Made by a program: the position numbers and the translations under genes
Part shown: positions 15,678 to 24,820 of the stretch, one piece after another
Numbering within the stretch: the first letter of the stretch is position 1
Layout of the letters: every line of letters starts with the position of its first letter
Notes under the pieces: model-generated
Seen by the model: the letters and a program-made list of their open reading frames with translations, nothing else
Told to the model about the DNA's origin: nothing
Databases searched by the model: none
DNA from: Bradyrhizobium symbiodeficiens
GTDB taxonomy: Bacteria; Pseudomonadota; Alphaproteobacteria; Rhizobiales; Xanthobacteraceae
Direction: 5' to 3'
DNA: 64,000 nucleotides
NCBI RefSeq assembly: GCF_002266465.3
Contig: NZ_CP029427.2
Location: 5,024,501 to 5,088,500, forward strand

Positions 15678-16871
15678 TCACCCCGCCAGCGCACCTTGCA
15701 CGGCGGCGATGATTCGCTCCTGATCGGCTTCGGTCAGATAGGCGTGCATCGGCAGGCTGATGACGTCCTGCGACAGGCTCTCGCAACCCGGCAGGCCGCC
15801 CTCGGCGACCGGATATTGCTTGTAGGCGGTCTGCTGATGCATCGACTTGCCGTAATAGATCGCGGTCGGCACGCCCTGGGCCTTCAGCGCGGCAGCGAAG
15901 CCGTCGCGGTCGGTGCCCTCAGGCAGACGGATGGTGTATTGCGCCCAGACCGAGGTATTGCCGGGCGCCAGGCGCGGCACGGCGACGACATTGGACAGGC
16001 CGCGGGCATAGCGTTCCGCAACCTTGTTGCGGGCGGCGATCTCGTCGTCGAAGATTTTCAGCTTCTCGAGCAGGATCGCGGCCTGCATGGTGTCGAGCCG
16101 GCCGGTGAGGCCGAGGCGGACGTTGTCGTATTTGTCGACGCCCTGCCCGTGCACGCGGATGCTGCGCAGTGTCGCCGCGAGTTCGTCGTCATCGGTGAAG
16201 ATCGCGCCGCCGTCGCCGAAGCAGCCAAGCGGCTTGGCCGGGAAGAAGCTGGTCGCGGTGGCGAGCCCGAAGGTACCGAGCTTGCGGCCCTTGTAGCTCG
16301 CGCCAAAGCCCTGCGCAGCGTCATCGAGCACGAACAGGCCCTCGGCCCTGGCGATCTCCGCGATCGCATCGTGATCGGCGGGCTGGCCGAACAGGTCGAC
16401 CGGAATGACCGCGACCGGCTTGAGGCCGGCCTTGCGCGCCGTTGCGATGCCGCGCTTGAGCGACTCCGGACTCATGTTGAAGGTGGTCTCGTCGACGTCC
16501 ACGTAAACCGGCGTCGCGCCGGTCCGCGCCACCGGCGAGGCCGTCGCGATGAAGGTGAAGGACGGACACAGCACGGCATCGCCGGGCCCGACGTTCTTCG
16601 CCATCATCACCATCAGGATCGCATCGGTGCCGCTGGCGCAGCCGATCACGTGCTTGGCACCGCTATAGGCCGCGAGCTGCTTCTCGAGCTCGGCGACTTC
16701 AGGACCATTGACGAACTGGCAATGGTCCATCACGCGCTTGACCGCGGCATCCAGCGAAGCGCCGAGCCGGCGGCGCTGCGAGGCGACGTCGATGAAGGGA
16801 ATGGGTTCGGAACGCAGATGCTGGTTCATAGTCTGGTTCTTGGCGCCTTGCTGGTTTTGAACGGTCGACAT
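15678..16871 (-). CDS. DegT/DnrJ/EryC1 family sugar aminotransferase
   Basis: The 397-residue PLP enzyme transfers an amino group to a keto-sugar nucleotide. The cofactor Lys lies in SFFPAKPLGCFGDGGA, and ASGTDAILM and DDAAQGFGA are also typical of this family. SFFPAKPLG...GDGGA is the form seen in WbpE-like enzymes, which aminate UDP-3-keto-GlcNAcA. Its gene starts 9 bp after the Gfo/Idh gene, matching the WbpB/WbpE pairing, so a 3-amino-3-deoxy sugar is plausible. An in-frame ATG (MNQHLRSEPIPFIDV) 14 codons in could also be the start. Confidence 0.88.
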   Translation of the reverse strand: MSTVQNQQGAKNQTMNQHLRSEPIPFIDVASQRRRLGASLDAAVKRVMDHCQFVNGPEVAELEKQLAAYSGAKHVIGCASGTDAILMVMMAKNVGPGDAVLCPSFTFIATASPVARTGATPVYVDVDETTFNMSPESLKRGIATARKAGLKPVAVIPVDLFGQPADHDAIAEIARAEGLFVLDDAAQGFGASYKGRKLGTFGLATATSFFPAKPLGCFGDGGAIFTDDDELAATLRSIRVHGQGVDKYDNVRLGLTGRLDTMQAAILLEKLKIFDDEIAARNKVAERYARGLSNVVAVPRLAPGNTSVWAQYTIRLPEGTDRDGFAAALKAQGVPTAIYYGKSMHQQTAYKQYPVAEGGLPGCESLSQDVISLPMHAYLTEADQERIIAAVQGALAG

Positions 16872-16880
16872 GGAAAGGGA

Positions 16881-17885
16881 TCAGCCGGCGACGCGGCGCG
16901 GGCCCTTGAGGGCGGGCGATTTGGCCGCGGGCCGTGACGGCGTCTCCAGGCACTGCGTCGCGATCTCGAGGCTGGCAACGCCTTCGTCGCCCGTGACTGC
17001 CGGCGTTTCGCCGTTGCGCACCGCCTTGAGGAACGCGATCAGCTCGGCGCGGAGCGGCTCGTCATGGCCGACCGGCAGATGCCGCATCGAATAGCTGCCG
17101 TCAGGCTTGAAGCCGAAGCATTCGGTGACCTGGCGCGTCAAGAGATCGCCCATCACGTATTTGCCGCGGGTCGCGACCGTGACGCTGCGCGCCTTGAACG
17201 GCGTCAGCCAGTTGGTGTTGATGTGCGCGAGCACGCCGTTGGCGGTGCGGAACTGCAACAGCGCGATGTCCTCGCGCTCGGCGACCGCGCTCGACAATTG
17301 CGGCTGCACCTCGACGATGTCGGATTCGGTGAACCAGCGGATCAGATCGATGTCGTGCACGGCGAGGTCGATGACGACGCCGACATTGGACATGCGCGGC
17401 GGGAACGGGCCGACACGCGTGATCGCGATGGAGAGAATGTCCTCACCCGCGATCGCCTGCTTGACGGCGACGACCGCCGGATTGAAGCGCTCGACATGGC
17501 CGACCATCAGCGTGACGCCGGCCTCGTGCGCGGCAGCGACGATCTCGCGGCCCTCCTCCACGGTGGACGCGATCGGCTTCTCGACCAGAACATGGATGTT
17601 CTTGGCGATGCAGGCGAGCGCGACTTCGTGATGGAGATGGGTCGGAGCTGCGATGGTGACGGCGTCGACGCCTTCGGCGAGCAGCTGGTCGAGCGTCTCG
17701 AAGCTTGCGCAATTGGCCAGTTCCGTCGCACGCGTGCGATGTGCCGGCGAAGGATCGACGACGCCGACGAGGCTGACGCCGGGGAGACCCGCAAGCACGC
17801 GCGCGTGGTTGCTCCCCATCACGCCAGCGCCAATGACGCCGACGCGCAAGCCGGCCTTTGCCGGTGCAGACCCTTTGGAACTCAT
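16881..17885 (-). CDS. Gfo/Idh/MocA family NAD(P)-dependent sugar dehydrogenase
   Basis: The 334-residue protein has an N-terminal Rossmann fold (VGVIGAGVMGSNH, about 14-26) and the family's EKPIA motif with the catalytic Lys, followed by VGHVERFNP and VVIDLAVHDIDLIRW. These features are close to the WbpB/WlbA group that oxidises or reduces UDP-sugars at C3. It lies directly upstream of the DegT aminotransferase, so the pair probably makes an amino sugar for the polysaccharide. The C-terminal 20 residues are Pro/Ala/Lys-rich and look non-conserved. Two short palindromes lie in its leader. Confidence 0.85.
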   Translation of the reverse strand: MSSKGSAPAKAGLRVGVIGAGVMGSNHARVLAGLPGVSLVGVVDPSPAHRTRATELANCASFETLDQLLAEGVDAVTIAAPTHLHHEVALACIAKNIHVLVEKPIASTVEEGREIVAAAHEAGVTLMVGHVERFNPAVVAVKQAIAGEDILSIAITRVGPFPPRMSNVGVVIDLAVHDIDLIRWFTESDIVEVQPQLSSAVAEREDIALLQFRTANGVLAHINTNWLTPFKARSVTVATRGKYVMGDLLTRQVTECFGFKPDGSYSMRHLPVGHDEPLRAELIAFLKAVRNGETPAVTGDEGVASLEIATQCLETPSRPAAKSPALKGPRRVAG

Positions 17886-17935
17886 CTGAGCAAACCCCGA
17901 TTCAACGCAAATCCCCGGCGCGCTTCTAGCACGGG

Positions 17936-17967
17936 CGCCACATTTGTGGCGAATGCCGCCTTGGCGG
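17936..17967. promoter_or_regulatory. Paired short palindromes upstream of the Gfo/Idh gene
   Basis: CGCCACA-TT-TGTGGCG (17936-17951) and CCGCC-TT-GGCGG (17956-17967) stand 4 bp apart, 51-82 bp upstream of the start codon. They could be an operator or leader hairpins; no known site matches. Confidence 0.35.
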
Positions 17968-18066
17968 CCCGGACACGATTTGATTCAAAAAGTTACACGT
18001 TCCCCGGGCCTTAAGCCGAAAAATATCGCCTGTTCGGCCCGGGTCGCGTGATTCGGAGTTTGCTGG

Positions 18067-19485
18067 TTACGACCTTTGATAGTCGTCTTCAATCCGGATG
18101 ATGTCGTCTTCCCCGAGATAACTTCCAGTCTGGACCTCGATGAGTTCCAGCATGATTTTACCGGGGTTCTCCATCCGATGGACGGCGCCCATCGGGATGT
18201 AGATCGATTCGTTCTCGTGCACGGCCTTCACCGTCTCGTTGACGGTGACGCGAGCCGTGCCGCGGACGACGATCCAGTGCTCGGCGCGATGATGGTGCTT
18301 CTGCAGCGACAGCCGCCCGCCCGGCTTCACCACGATGCGCTTGACCTGGTGGCGCTCGCCATTGTCGACCGACTGGTAGCTGCCCCAGGGGCGGTGCACC
18401 TTCAGATGCTCCTCGGTGACCTTCGGCGCGACCGCCTTCAGCTTCGTCACGAGACGCTTCAGGCCGTTGGCATCTTTCTGGCGCGAGACCAACACCGCAT
18501 CCGCGGTCGCGACCACGACGAGATCATCGACGCCTTCGAGCGCGACCAGCGCGGAATCGGTGGTGACGTTACAATTGCGGGAATCCTCGAACACGGCGCT
18601 ACCGTGCGACGCGTTGCCCTGCGCGTCCTTGTCCGACAATTCCCACACCGCGTGCCAGGAGCCGACGTCGGACCAGCCGCACGACACCGGTACGACCGCT
18701 GCGCGCGAGGTCTTCTCCATCACCGCATAGTCGATCGAGATCGCCTTCGCGGCGCCGAATGCCTCGGGCTCCAGCGTGAGGAAGCCGAGATCGCGACCGG
18801 CATTGTTGACCGCGCTGGTGATAGTCTCGACGCTCGCTGCATCGACCTTGCGATATTCGTCGAGCAGCACGCTCGCCGGGAACATGAAGTTGCCGCTGTT
18901 CCAGAGATAGCCCGAATTGACGTAGTCGGCCGCCTTCACCGCGTCCGGCTTCTCGACGAAGCGCGCGACCGCGTGCACCTCGCCGGAGATCACCTCACCC
19001 GGGTTGATATAGCCGTATTCGGTCGCCGGCCGCTCCGGCTTGACGCCGAAGGTGACGATGCGCCCCGCATTCGCAGCAACGAGGCCTTCGCGGCACGCGG
19101 CGACAAAGGCGGCATTGTCCTGCACGACGTGATCGGCGGCGAGCGCAAGCACGATGGCGTCGCTGGCGCGGTTCTGCGCGAACACCGCACCGGCCGCGAT
19201 CGCCGGTCCGGAATCGCGCCGCATCGGCTCCAGGATCACGTCGGCCTCGATGCCGATCTCGGCGAGCTGCTCCAGCACCATGAAGCGATAGGACGCGTTG
19301 GTGATGACGATGGGCCGGTCGAACAGGGAGGGATCGGAGACGCGCAGCAGCGTGTCCTGGAACGTCGAGCGCGTGCCGAACAGCGGCAGGAACTGTTTTG
19401 GCCGCACCTCGCGCGAAGCCGGCCATAGCCGCGTGCCGGCGCCGCCGCACATGATCAGGGGGATAATGCGTTTGTCCATCGTCAT
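18067..19485 (-). CDS. manC: Mannose-1-phosphate guanylyltransferase / mannose-6-phosphate isomerase
   Basis: This bifunctional enzyme makes GDP-mannose. The N-terminal pyrophosphorylase domain has CGGAGTRLWPASRE.RPKQFL (residues 13-33) and the FVEKP loop. The C-terminal cupin is the type II phosphomannose isomerase, with HHHRAEHW and IPMGAVHRMENPG. The 472 residues equal the normal ManC/AlgA length. The ATG at 19485 lies 1 bp past the lpsL stop, so the two genes are translationally coupled; an internal ATG two codons later is an equal alternative. GDP-mannose would feed mannose or deoxyhexose residues of the LPS core or O-chain. Confidence 0.93.
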   Translation of the reverse strand: MTMDKRIIPLIMCGGAGTRLWPASREVRPKQFLPLFGTRSTFQDTLLRVSDPSLFDRPIVITNASYRFMVLEQLAEIGIEADVILEPMRRDSGPAIAAGAVFAQNRASDAIVLALAADHVVQDNAAFVAACREGLVAANAGRIVTFGVKPERPATEYGYINPGEVISGEVHAVARFVEKPDAVKAADYVNSGYLWNSGNFMFPASVLLDEYRKVDAASVETITSAVNNAGRDLGFLTLEPEAFGAAKAISIDYAVMEKTSRAAVVPVSCGWSDVGSWHAVWELSDKDAQGNASHGSAVFEDSRNCNVTTDSALVALEGVDDLVVVATADAVLVSRQKDANGLKRLVTKLKAVAPKVTEEHLKVHRPWGSYQSVDNGERHQVKRIVVKPGGRLSLQKHHHRAEHWIVVRGTARVTVNETVKAVHENESIYIPMGAVHRMENPGKIMLELIEVQTGSYLGEDDIIRIEDDYQRS

Positions 19486-19486
19486 C

Positions 19487-20476
19487 TCAAACCTTGAAGT
19501 AGTCCCGATACCAGGTGACAAAATTGTGGATCCCATGCTCGATCGGCGTTGACGGTGCAAAGCCGGTGTCGCGCATCAGGTCCTCGACATCCGCGAACGT
19601 TTCCAGCACATCTCCCGGCTGCATCGGCAGCAATTCTTTGATCGCCGTCCGGCCCAGCTCCCGCTCCAGAAGACCGACGACGTGCATCAGTTCCTCCGGA
19701 TGGTGATTGCCGACATTGTAGAGCTTAAACGGCGCATTTGCGGCAGCCGGATCGTCCGCAGGCACAAGATCGATCAGCTTGGATACTACACGCGTGACAT
19801 CATCGACATAGGTGAAGTCGCGGCGCATTCGCCCATGGTTAAACAGCCGGATCGGCTTGCCCGCCATGATGGCGTTTACGAACAGAAACATGGCCATGTC
19901 GGGCCGTCCCCATGGCCCGTAAATGGTAAAGAAGCGCAGGCCCGTGACCGGCAGGCGATAGAGATGGCTGTAGGACTGCGCCATCACCTCGTTCGCCTTC
20001 TTGGTCGCGGCGTAGAAGCTCACGGGATGATCGGTGCGGTCCGCAACCGCAAATGGCATTTTTGTGTTGGCGCCGTAAACGGAGGATGACGAGGCGTAGA
20101 CGAGATGACGACAGCCGCTGTTGCGGCAGCCCTCGAGCACGTTGAGAAAGCCTACCAGGTTGGAATCGACATAGGCGTGCGGCTGCTCGATCGAGTAGCG
20201 CACGCCGGCCTGCGCCGCCAGATGCACGACCTCGGTGAAACGATGCCGCGCAAACAACGCCGCCATCGTCTCGCGGTCGGCAAGATCGGCCTCGACGAAG
20301 GAGAAACGAGGGTCGCCCTGCAACAGCGCCAGGCGCGCCCGCTTCAGCGCCGGATCGTAATAGGCGTTGAGATTGTCGAGCCCGACGACGGATCGGCCTT
20401 CGCCCAGGAGCTGCCGGGCGACGTGAAAGCCGATGAAGCCGGCGGCCCCGGTGACCAAAATCGCCTGATCCGTCAT
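19487..20476 (-). CDS. lpsL: UDP-glucuronate 4-epimerase
   Basis: This extended SDR converts UDP-GlcA to UDP-GalA. It has 329 residues, GAAGFIGF (10-17) for NAD binding and Y155/K159 in FYAATKK. The block HLAAQAGVRYSIEQPHAYV and MQPGDVLETFADV are diagnostic of the LpsL/CapI/WbnF group. GalA decorates the lipid A and core of many rhizobia. The start at 20476 has GGGGA upstream. The gene is divergent from the integral-membrane gene at 20703, with 226 bp between the starts, and heads the pair with manC. Confidence 0.92.
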   Translation of the reverse strand: MTDQAILVTGAAGFIGFHVARQLLGEGRSVVGLDNLNAYYDPALKRARLALLQGDPRFSFVEADLADRETMAALFARHRFTEVVHLAAQAGVRYSIEQPHAYVDSNLVGFLNVLEGCRNSGCRHLVYASSSSVYGANTKMPFAVADRTDHPVSFYAATKKANEVMAQSYSHLYRLPVTGLRFFTIYGPWGRPDMAMFLFVNAIMAGKPIRLFNHGRMRRDFTYVDDVTRVVSKLIDLVPADDPAAANAPFKLYNVGNHHPEELMHVVGLLERELGRTAIKELLPMQPGDVLETFADVEDLMRDTGFAPSTPIEHGIHNFVTWYRDYFKV

Positions 20477-20702
20477 CCTGTTCCCCGGAGATCCCCTCGC
20501 CCGATCCTGTTTAGCCGTCCGTTCGAGGGGGTCGCAATAGGGCCCGCGTCTCGAGCGCTCCATAACGCCCCCCACGAGGGCTCACGAGGACCTCTCACGA
20601 CGGCTATTGCAAGATCGGCGCCAAAACCATACCAAAGCGGCCGAATTCGGCGCTCGCGTCGGGTTGCCTCAAATCTTCGCAAACCCAGTTCATGCGGGCG
20701 AG

Positions 20703-21662
20703 ATGCGCCGAATCCTGCTGTCGACGGCCAAAATCCTGATTTCCGTGGCGCTGCTCTATCTGGCGCTGCGCAAGGTCGATCTGTCCGAATTGTTTTCGCG
20801 CTTCACCGTGACCAGCCTGTTCTGGATCGGAGCCGCGATCGCCATCACTTTCCTGCAGATCTTCGTCGGCGTGCTGCGCTGGCGCGAGATCAGCGCCGTC
20901 TGCGGCGCGCCGCTCGAGCTCGGCCGCGCCATGCGCTACAACGTGATCGGCTCTTTCTTCAACCAGACCCTGCCGTCGGCGATCGGCGGCGACGCGGTCC
21001 GGCTGTGGCTGGTCGCGCGCGCCGGCGCCGGCTGGCGTGCGGCGACCTACTCGATCTTCGTCGACCGCGCGATCGGCTTGATCGCGCTTGCGATTCTCAT
21101 CGTCGCGAGCCTGCCCTGGAGCTACACCCTCATCACCGATCCGCACGGGCGCTCGGCGCTGCTGCTCATCGATCTCCTGGCGCTCGCCGGCGGCCTGGGC
21201 TTCCTGGTTTTCGGCGCGCTGAAATGGCGCTGGCTGAAGACTTGGTGGGCCACGCATCACATTCACGCCTGTGCCGTGATCGCAAACCGCGTGATCTTCA
21301 GCCGCAGCCGCGGACCGATCATCGCAATCCTGTCGGTGCTCGTTCACGTGCTCGCCGTCGTCATCGCCTGGTGCGTCGTACAGTCGATCGCGGCCCCGGT
21401 CCGCTTCAGCGACGTCTTCCTGCTGGTGCCGCCCGTGATGCTGATCACGATGATGCCGATCTCGATCGCCGGCTGGGGCGTGCGTGAAGCCACGATGGGC
21501 CTGGCGTTCGGCTTCGCCGGACTTGCCGCCAACGAGGGCGTCAACGTATCGCTGCTGTTCGGCGCCGTGTCCTTCATCGTCGGCGCGTTCGGCGGCCTGG
21601 TCTGGATCCTCAGCGCGGAGAAAGCCGCGCAGGGGTCGGCGCCGATCGGAGTGCCGGAGTGA
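20703..21662 (+). CDS. Lysylphosphatidylglycerol synthase transmembrane-type (UPF0104) membrane protein
   Basis: The 319-residue protein has about eight membrane helices and the UPF0104/AglD signatures LPSAIGGDAVRLWL and PISIAGWGVREATMGL. It lacks the catalytic C-terminal domain of MprF, so it is not a lysyl-PG synthase. Family members near polysaccharide genes are thought to help move or make lipid-linked sugars, but no reaction is proven. It overlaps the WecA-like gene by 3-4 bp, which implies translational coupling and a shared role in handling the lipid-linked sugar. Confidence 0.82.
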   Translation: MRRILLSTAKILISVALLYLALRKVDLSELFSRFTVTSLFWIGAAIAITFLQIFVGVLRWREISAVCGAPLELGRAMRYNVIGSFFNQTLPSAIGGDAVRLWLVARAGAGWRAATYSIFVDRAIGLIALAILIVASLPWSYTLITDPHGRSALLLIDLLALAGGLGFLVFGALKWRWLKTWWATHHIHACAVIANRVIFSRSRGPIIAILSVLVHVLAVVIAWCVVQSIAAPVRFSDVFLLVPPVMLITMMPISIAGWGVREATMGLAFGFAGLAANEGVNVSLLFGAVSFIVGAFGGLVWILSAEKAAQGSAPIGVPE

Positions 21663-22666
21663 CCGTGCCGACGATCGTAGCCTCGCTGCTAGCCGTTACG
21701 ATCGCCGCACTGATCTCGGCGCTCATCACCTGGATCAGCCGCCCCCTGCTGCAGCGCTACGCACTGGCACGCCCGAATGCGCGTTCCTCGCATCGTATCC
21801 CCACCCCGCAAGGCGCGGGCATCGCCGTGATCGCGGCGACGCTCGTCGTTGCATTGGTGTTGGCGGCCTGGATTAACGTCGCGATTCCGCCGGCGCTGGT
21901 CATTGCCACCGTCGTCATTGCGCTGGTCGGGTTCGCCGACGACATCGTCTCGCTGCCGGTGCTGGTGCGGCTCGTGCTGCAGGCCGCCTGCGTCAGCGCT
22001 GTCGTCTTCACCGCGCCTGACGATGCGCGCATCGTGCCGGCGGTGCCGCTGGCACTGGAGCGCGGCCTCATCGTGCTCGCCGGTGTCTGGTTCGTGAACC
22101 TCGTCAATTTCATGGACGGGCTCGACCTGATGACGGTGGCGGAAGTGGTGCCGGTCACAGCCGCGCTGTTGCTGCTCGGGCTCTTCGGCGACCTCTCGCC
22201 GTCAGCGGCGCTGCTCGCCACCGCGCTGTGCGGGGCCATGCTCGGCTTTGTGCCGTTCAACAAGCCGGTCGCAAAAGTGTTCCTGGGCGATGTCGGCAGC
22301 CTGCCGATCGGCCTTTTGCTCGGCTGGTGCCTGCTGGAACTCGCCTGGCACGGACAGCCCGCCGCGGCGCTGCTGCTGCCGGCTTATTATCTTGCGGATT
22401 CCACCATCACGCTGTTTCGGCGCATCGCGCGGCGCGAACCATTCTGGTGGGCGCACCGCACGCACTTCTATCAGCGCGCCACCGACAACGGCTTCACGGT
22501 CAAGCAGGTGACCGCCGAGGTGTTCGCGCTCAATCTCGTGTTGGCCTTGCTTGCCGTCGTCAGTGTTCGCGCCGGCTCGATGCCGGTCACGATCGTCTCC
22601 CTGTTCGCAGGCGCGGCCGCAGTCGCCTTCGTGCTGCGGCGGTTCGCGCGCCCTCAGGCGTCCTGA
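21659..22666 (+). CDS. Polyprenyl-phosphate N-acetylhexosamine-1-phosphate transferase (WecA/WbpL-like)
   Basis: The 335-residue multi-spanning protein belongs to the MraY/WecA family, which starts O-chains by placing a sugar-1-phosphate on undecaprenyl phosphate. It has the catalytic Asp motifs: GFADDIVSL, NLVNFMDGLDLM and VFLGDVGSLPIG, and the late AHRTHFYQRA loop that reads the UDP-sugar. The start is a GTG overlapping the previous stop (GTGA); a second GTG at 21665 has GGAG at better spacing and may be used instead. Its last 13 bp overlap the 3' end of the convergent reductase gene. Together with the WbpM- and WbpV-like genes nearby, QuiNAc or FucNAc is the likely first sugar. Confidence 0.9.
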   Translation: MTVPTIVASLLAVTIAALISALITWISRPLLQRYALARPNARSSHRIPTPQGAGIAVIAATLVVALVLAAWINVAIPPALVIATVVIALVGFADDIVSLPVLVRLVLQAACVSAVVFTAPDDARIVPAVPLALERGLIVLAGVWFVNLVNFMDGLDLMTVAEVVPVTAALLLLGLFGDLSPSAALLATALCGAMLGFVPFNKPVAKVFLGDVGSLPIGLLLGWCLLELAWHGQPAAALLLPAYYLADSTITLFRRIARREPFWWAHRTHFYQRATDNGFTVKQVTAEVFALNLVLALLAVVSVRAGSMPVTIVSLFAGAAAVAFVLRRFARPQAS

Positions 22667-23601
22667 GCCGCCAGCGCCAGCCGCAGCCCCTCGTCGAGGG
22701 AGACCTCCGGCTGCCAGCCGGTCGCGAGCGCCTTGGAGATGTTGAGCTCGAGCGAGCCGATCAGGCTGTCATGCGTATCCTGCCGGCCCATCACGCTGAG
22801 CAGCGTGCTGAGCACGCCCGACGGCACGCCGAACAGCCGCCGCCCCTTGCCGGACGCTTCGGCCAGCCGTGTGATGAATTCGGGCGTCGAGACCTGCTCC
22901 CTGTCGGCGACGAGGAAGATCTCGAAATTGCTGACGGGATCGGGATGGCCGAGCCGGTGCAGGATGAACGACGACAGGTTCTGCACGGCAAGGAAGGCGC
23001 GCTGGTTGCGGATCGCGGCAAAGGGCAGCGGCACCCCGAGATGGACCGCGCGCGTCAGCAGCGCGAAATTGCCCTTGGCGCCCGCGCCATAGACCAGCGG
23101 CGGCCGGATCACCGAGATATTCATGTCGTTGTCGCGCGCCAGCGTCCTCAAGCCCGCCTCGGCCGCAGCCTTGGACATGCCGTAGAGGCCGCGCGGCGTC
23201 AGGATGTCGTCCTCGCTGAACGGCGGGCGGCCCTCATTGCTGCGGCCGTGCACCAGAACGGTACTTACGAAGATGAACTGGCGCACGCCGGCCGTCGCCG
23301 CGCAACGCGCCAGATGCAGCGTGCCGGCGATATTGACGTTGCGGTAGAGCTGGACCGCGTGCTCCTCGTTCTTGTGATGCACGCGCGCGGCGAGATGGAC
23401 GACGACGTCGACGCCTTCCAGCGCGGCCTGCCAATCGGTCTCCGGACCGATCGTCTCGATCACGACCTCGTCGTCGACACCTTGCGGGCTGCGGACCGCG
23501 CGGCAGACCGACCATCCCTCGCGCGCCAGCGCAGGCGCGACGTGACGGCCGACGAAACCACTCGCCCCCGTCACCAGCACGACCGGCTTCTTCTCGTTCA
23601 T
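22654..23601 (-). CDS. NAD-dependent epimerase/reductase (WbpV-like 4-keto-sugar reductase)
   Basis: The 315-residue extended SDR has VTGASGFVGRH (10-20) and Y140-x3-K144 (YGMSK). FVSTVLVHGRS and SVIRPPLVYG resemble WbpV/WreQ, the enzymes that reduce UDP-2-acetamido-2,6-dideoxy-4-hexulose to UDP-QuiNAc or UDP-FucNAc. Its ATG overlaps the stop of the GT4 gene by 4 bp (ATGA). The substrate would be made by the WbpM-like dehydratase two genes upstream. Which C4 epimer is formed cannot be read. Confidence 0.83.
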   Translation of the reverse strand: MNEKKPVVLVTGASGFVGRHVAPALAREGWSVCRAVRSPQGVDDEVVIETIGPETDWQAALEGVDVVVHLAARVHHKNEEHAVQLYRNVNIAGTLHLARCAATAGVRQFIFVSTVLVHGRSNEGRPPFSEDDILTPRGLYGMSKAAAEAGLRTLARDNDMNISVIRPPLVYGAGAKGNFALLTRAVHLGVPLPFAAIRNQRAFLAVQNLSSFILHRLGHPDPVSNFEIFLVADREQVSTPEFITRLAEASGKGRRLFGVPSGVLSTLLSVMGRQDTHDSLIGSLELNISKALATGWQPEVSLDEGLRLALAAQDA

Positions 23602-24818
23602 CGTTGCTCCGAAAGGTGCGGGGTGCGCAGCAATTCGTCGATCACGCCGGCATAGGCGTTCATCGCCGTCGCCCGGTCGAATCGCGCCGCCGTCTTCACC
23701 GCGCGCGCCGCAATCGCATCGTCGTCGGAACGGGACGCGGTGCGGATCGCCGCGGCGAGCTGGTCCGGGCGGCCCGGCGTCACGACCCAGCCAAGCCCGT
23801 TCTCCACCACCGTCAGGGCCGCCTCGGCCTCCGGCTCGGAGACCAGCAGCACGGGACGGCCGACCGCCAGCAGATTGTAGAACCGGCTCGGCACCGACAC
23901 CCCCGCCACGTCCTTCCGGTACGGAATGATCCAGAGATTGGCCGCCGCCAGGAACGCCTCGAGCTCGGTATCCGCGACGCGCGCCACAAAGGAGACATTG
24001 GAGAGGTTTGCTTCGGCCTGCAACTGCTTCAGCCGCTCGAATCCGATGCCCCAGCCGGACAGCAGGAAGTGAATGTCGGCCTCGTCCTTTAGAAGCCGCG
24101 CCGCCTCGAACACGATCTCCGGATCATGGGTGAAACCGAGATTGCCCGACAGGCCGACGATGAAGCGCGCGGAAAATCCTTTGCGGAACGGGTTGTCCGA
24201 ATTGACCGGCCGCGGCGCGGGCACGAGCGTCGCCCAGTTCGGGATGAAGCGGATCTTGTTCCGCGTCATTCCGGCATAGCTCAGCAACGGCCGCTCCGCA
24301 TCGCGGCCGATGGTGATGACGGCATTGAGCGCGCGGAACATCAGGCTGTTGACAGCGCGCATCGTTCGCGTCACGAGCGAGCCCGGCTTCAGCAGGCCCG
24401 CCATCACCAGCACGTCGGGAAACAGATCGTGCATGATCAGCGCCGAGCGCGCGCCCTTGAACCTGGCTGCCGCCGCCACCGCGTAAGGCAGCATGAACGG
24501 GGCGGTGACCGTGAGCACGACGTCACCTCGCCTCAGCTCCCGCATCAACGCGACGAACGTGCGCGCCGCGAACAGCAGTTCCGACAGCCCGCGCCGCACC
24601 AGCGCCGCCTTGCCCGCCATGCGGTTCTTGATTGCGACCACGCGCGGCTTGCCCGGTCCGGTCTGCGAGGCCGGCGATGCGCCCGGCCAGCCCGAGAGCA
24701 CGACGACCTCGTGCTCGATGGCGAGACGGCAGGCGATCTCGGCCATGATCGCCGCCGTCGTGCTCGTATCCGGCGGATAATGCTGGCTCGCGACGACGAT
24801 CTTGCCTCGAGGCTGCAT
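23598..24818 (-). CDS. GT4 family glycosyltransferase (O-chain assembly)
   Basis: The 406-residue protein has GT4/GT-B features: KIVVASQHYPPDTSTTAAIM at the N-terminus with a Gly-poor acceptor loop, GLSGNLGFTHDPE as donor-binding turn, and VPSRFYNLLAVGRPVLL in place of a textbook EX7E, which is typical of the WbuB/WcaI-type subgroup that acts on nucleotide-sugar deoxy-amino sugars. The gene begins 2 bp after the WbpM-like stop and overlaps the reductase start, placing it inside the O-chain initiation operon. It likely adds the second sugar to undecaprenyl-PP-QuiNAc/FucNAc; donor unknown. Confidence 0.85.
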   Translation of the reverse strand: MQPRGKIVVASQHYPPDTSTTAAIMAEIACRLAIEHEVVVLSGWPGASPASQTGPGKPRVVAIKNRMAGKAALVRRGLSELLFAARTFVALMRELRRGDVVLTVTAPFMLPYAVAAAARFKGARSALIMHDLFPDVLVMAGLLKPGSLVTRTMRAVNSLMFRALNAVITIGRDAERPLLSYAGMTRNKIRFIPNWATLVPAPRPVNSDNPFRKGFSARFIVGLSGNLGFTHDPEIVFEAARLLKDEADIHFLLSGWGIGFERLKQLQAEANLSNVSFVARVADTELEAFLAAANLWIIPYRKDVAGVSVPSRFYNLLAVGRPVLLVSEPEAEAALTVVENGLGWVVTPGRPDQLAAAIRTASRSDDDAIAARAVKTAARFDRATAMNAYAGVIDELLRTPHLSEQR

Positions 24819-24820
24819 GG

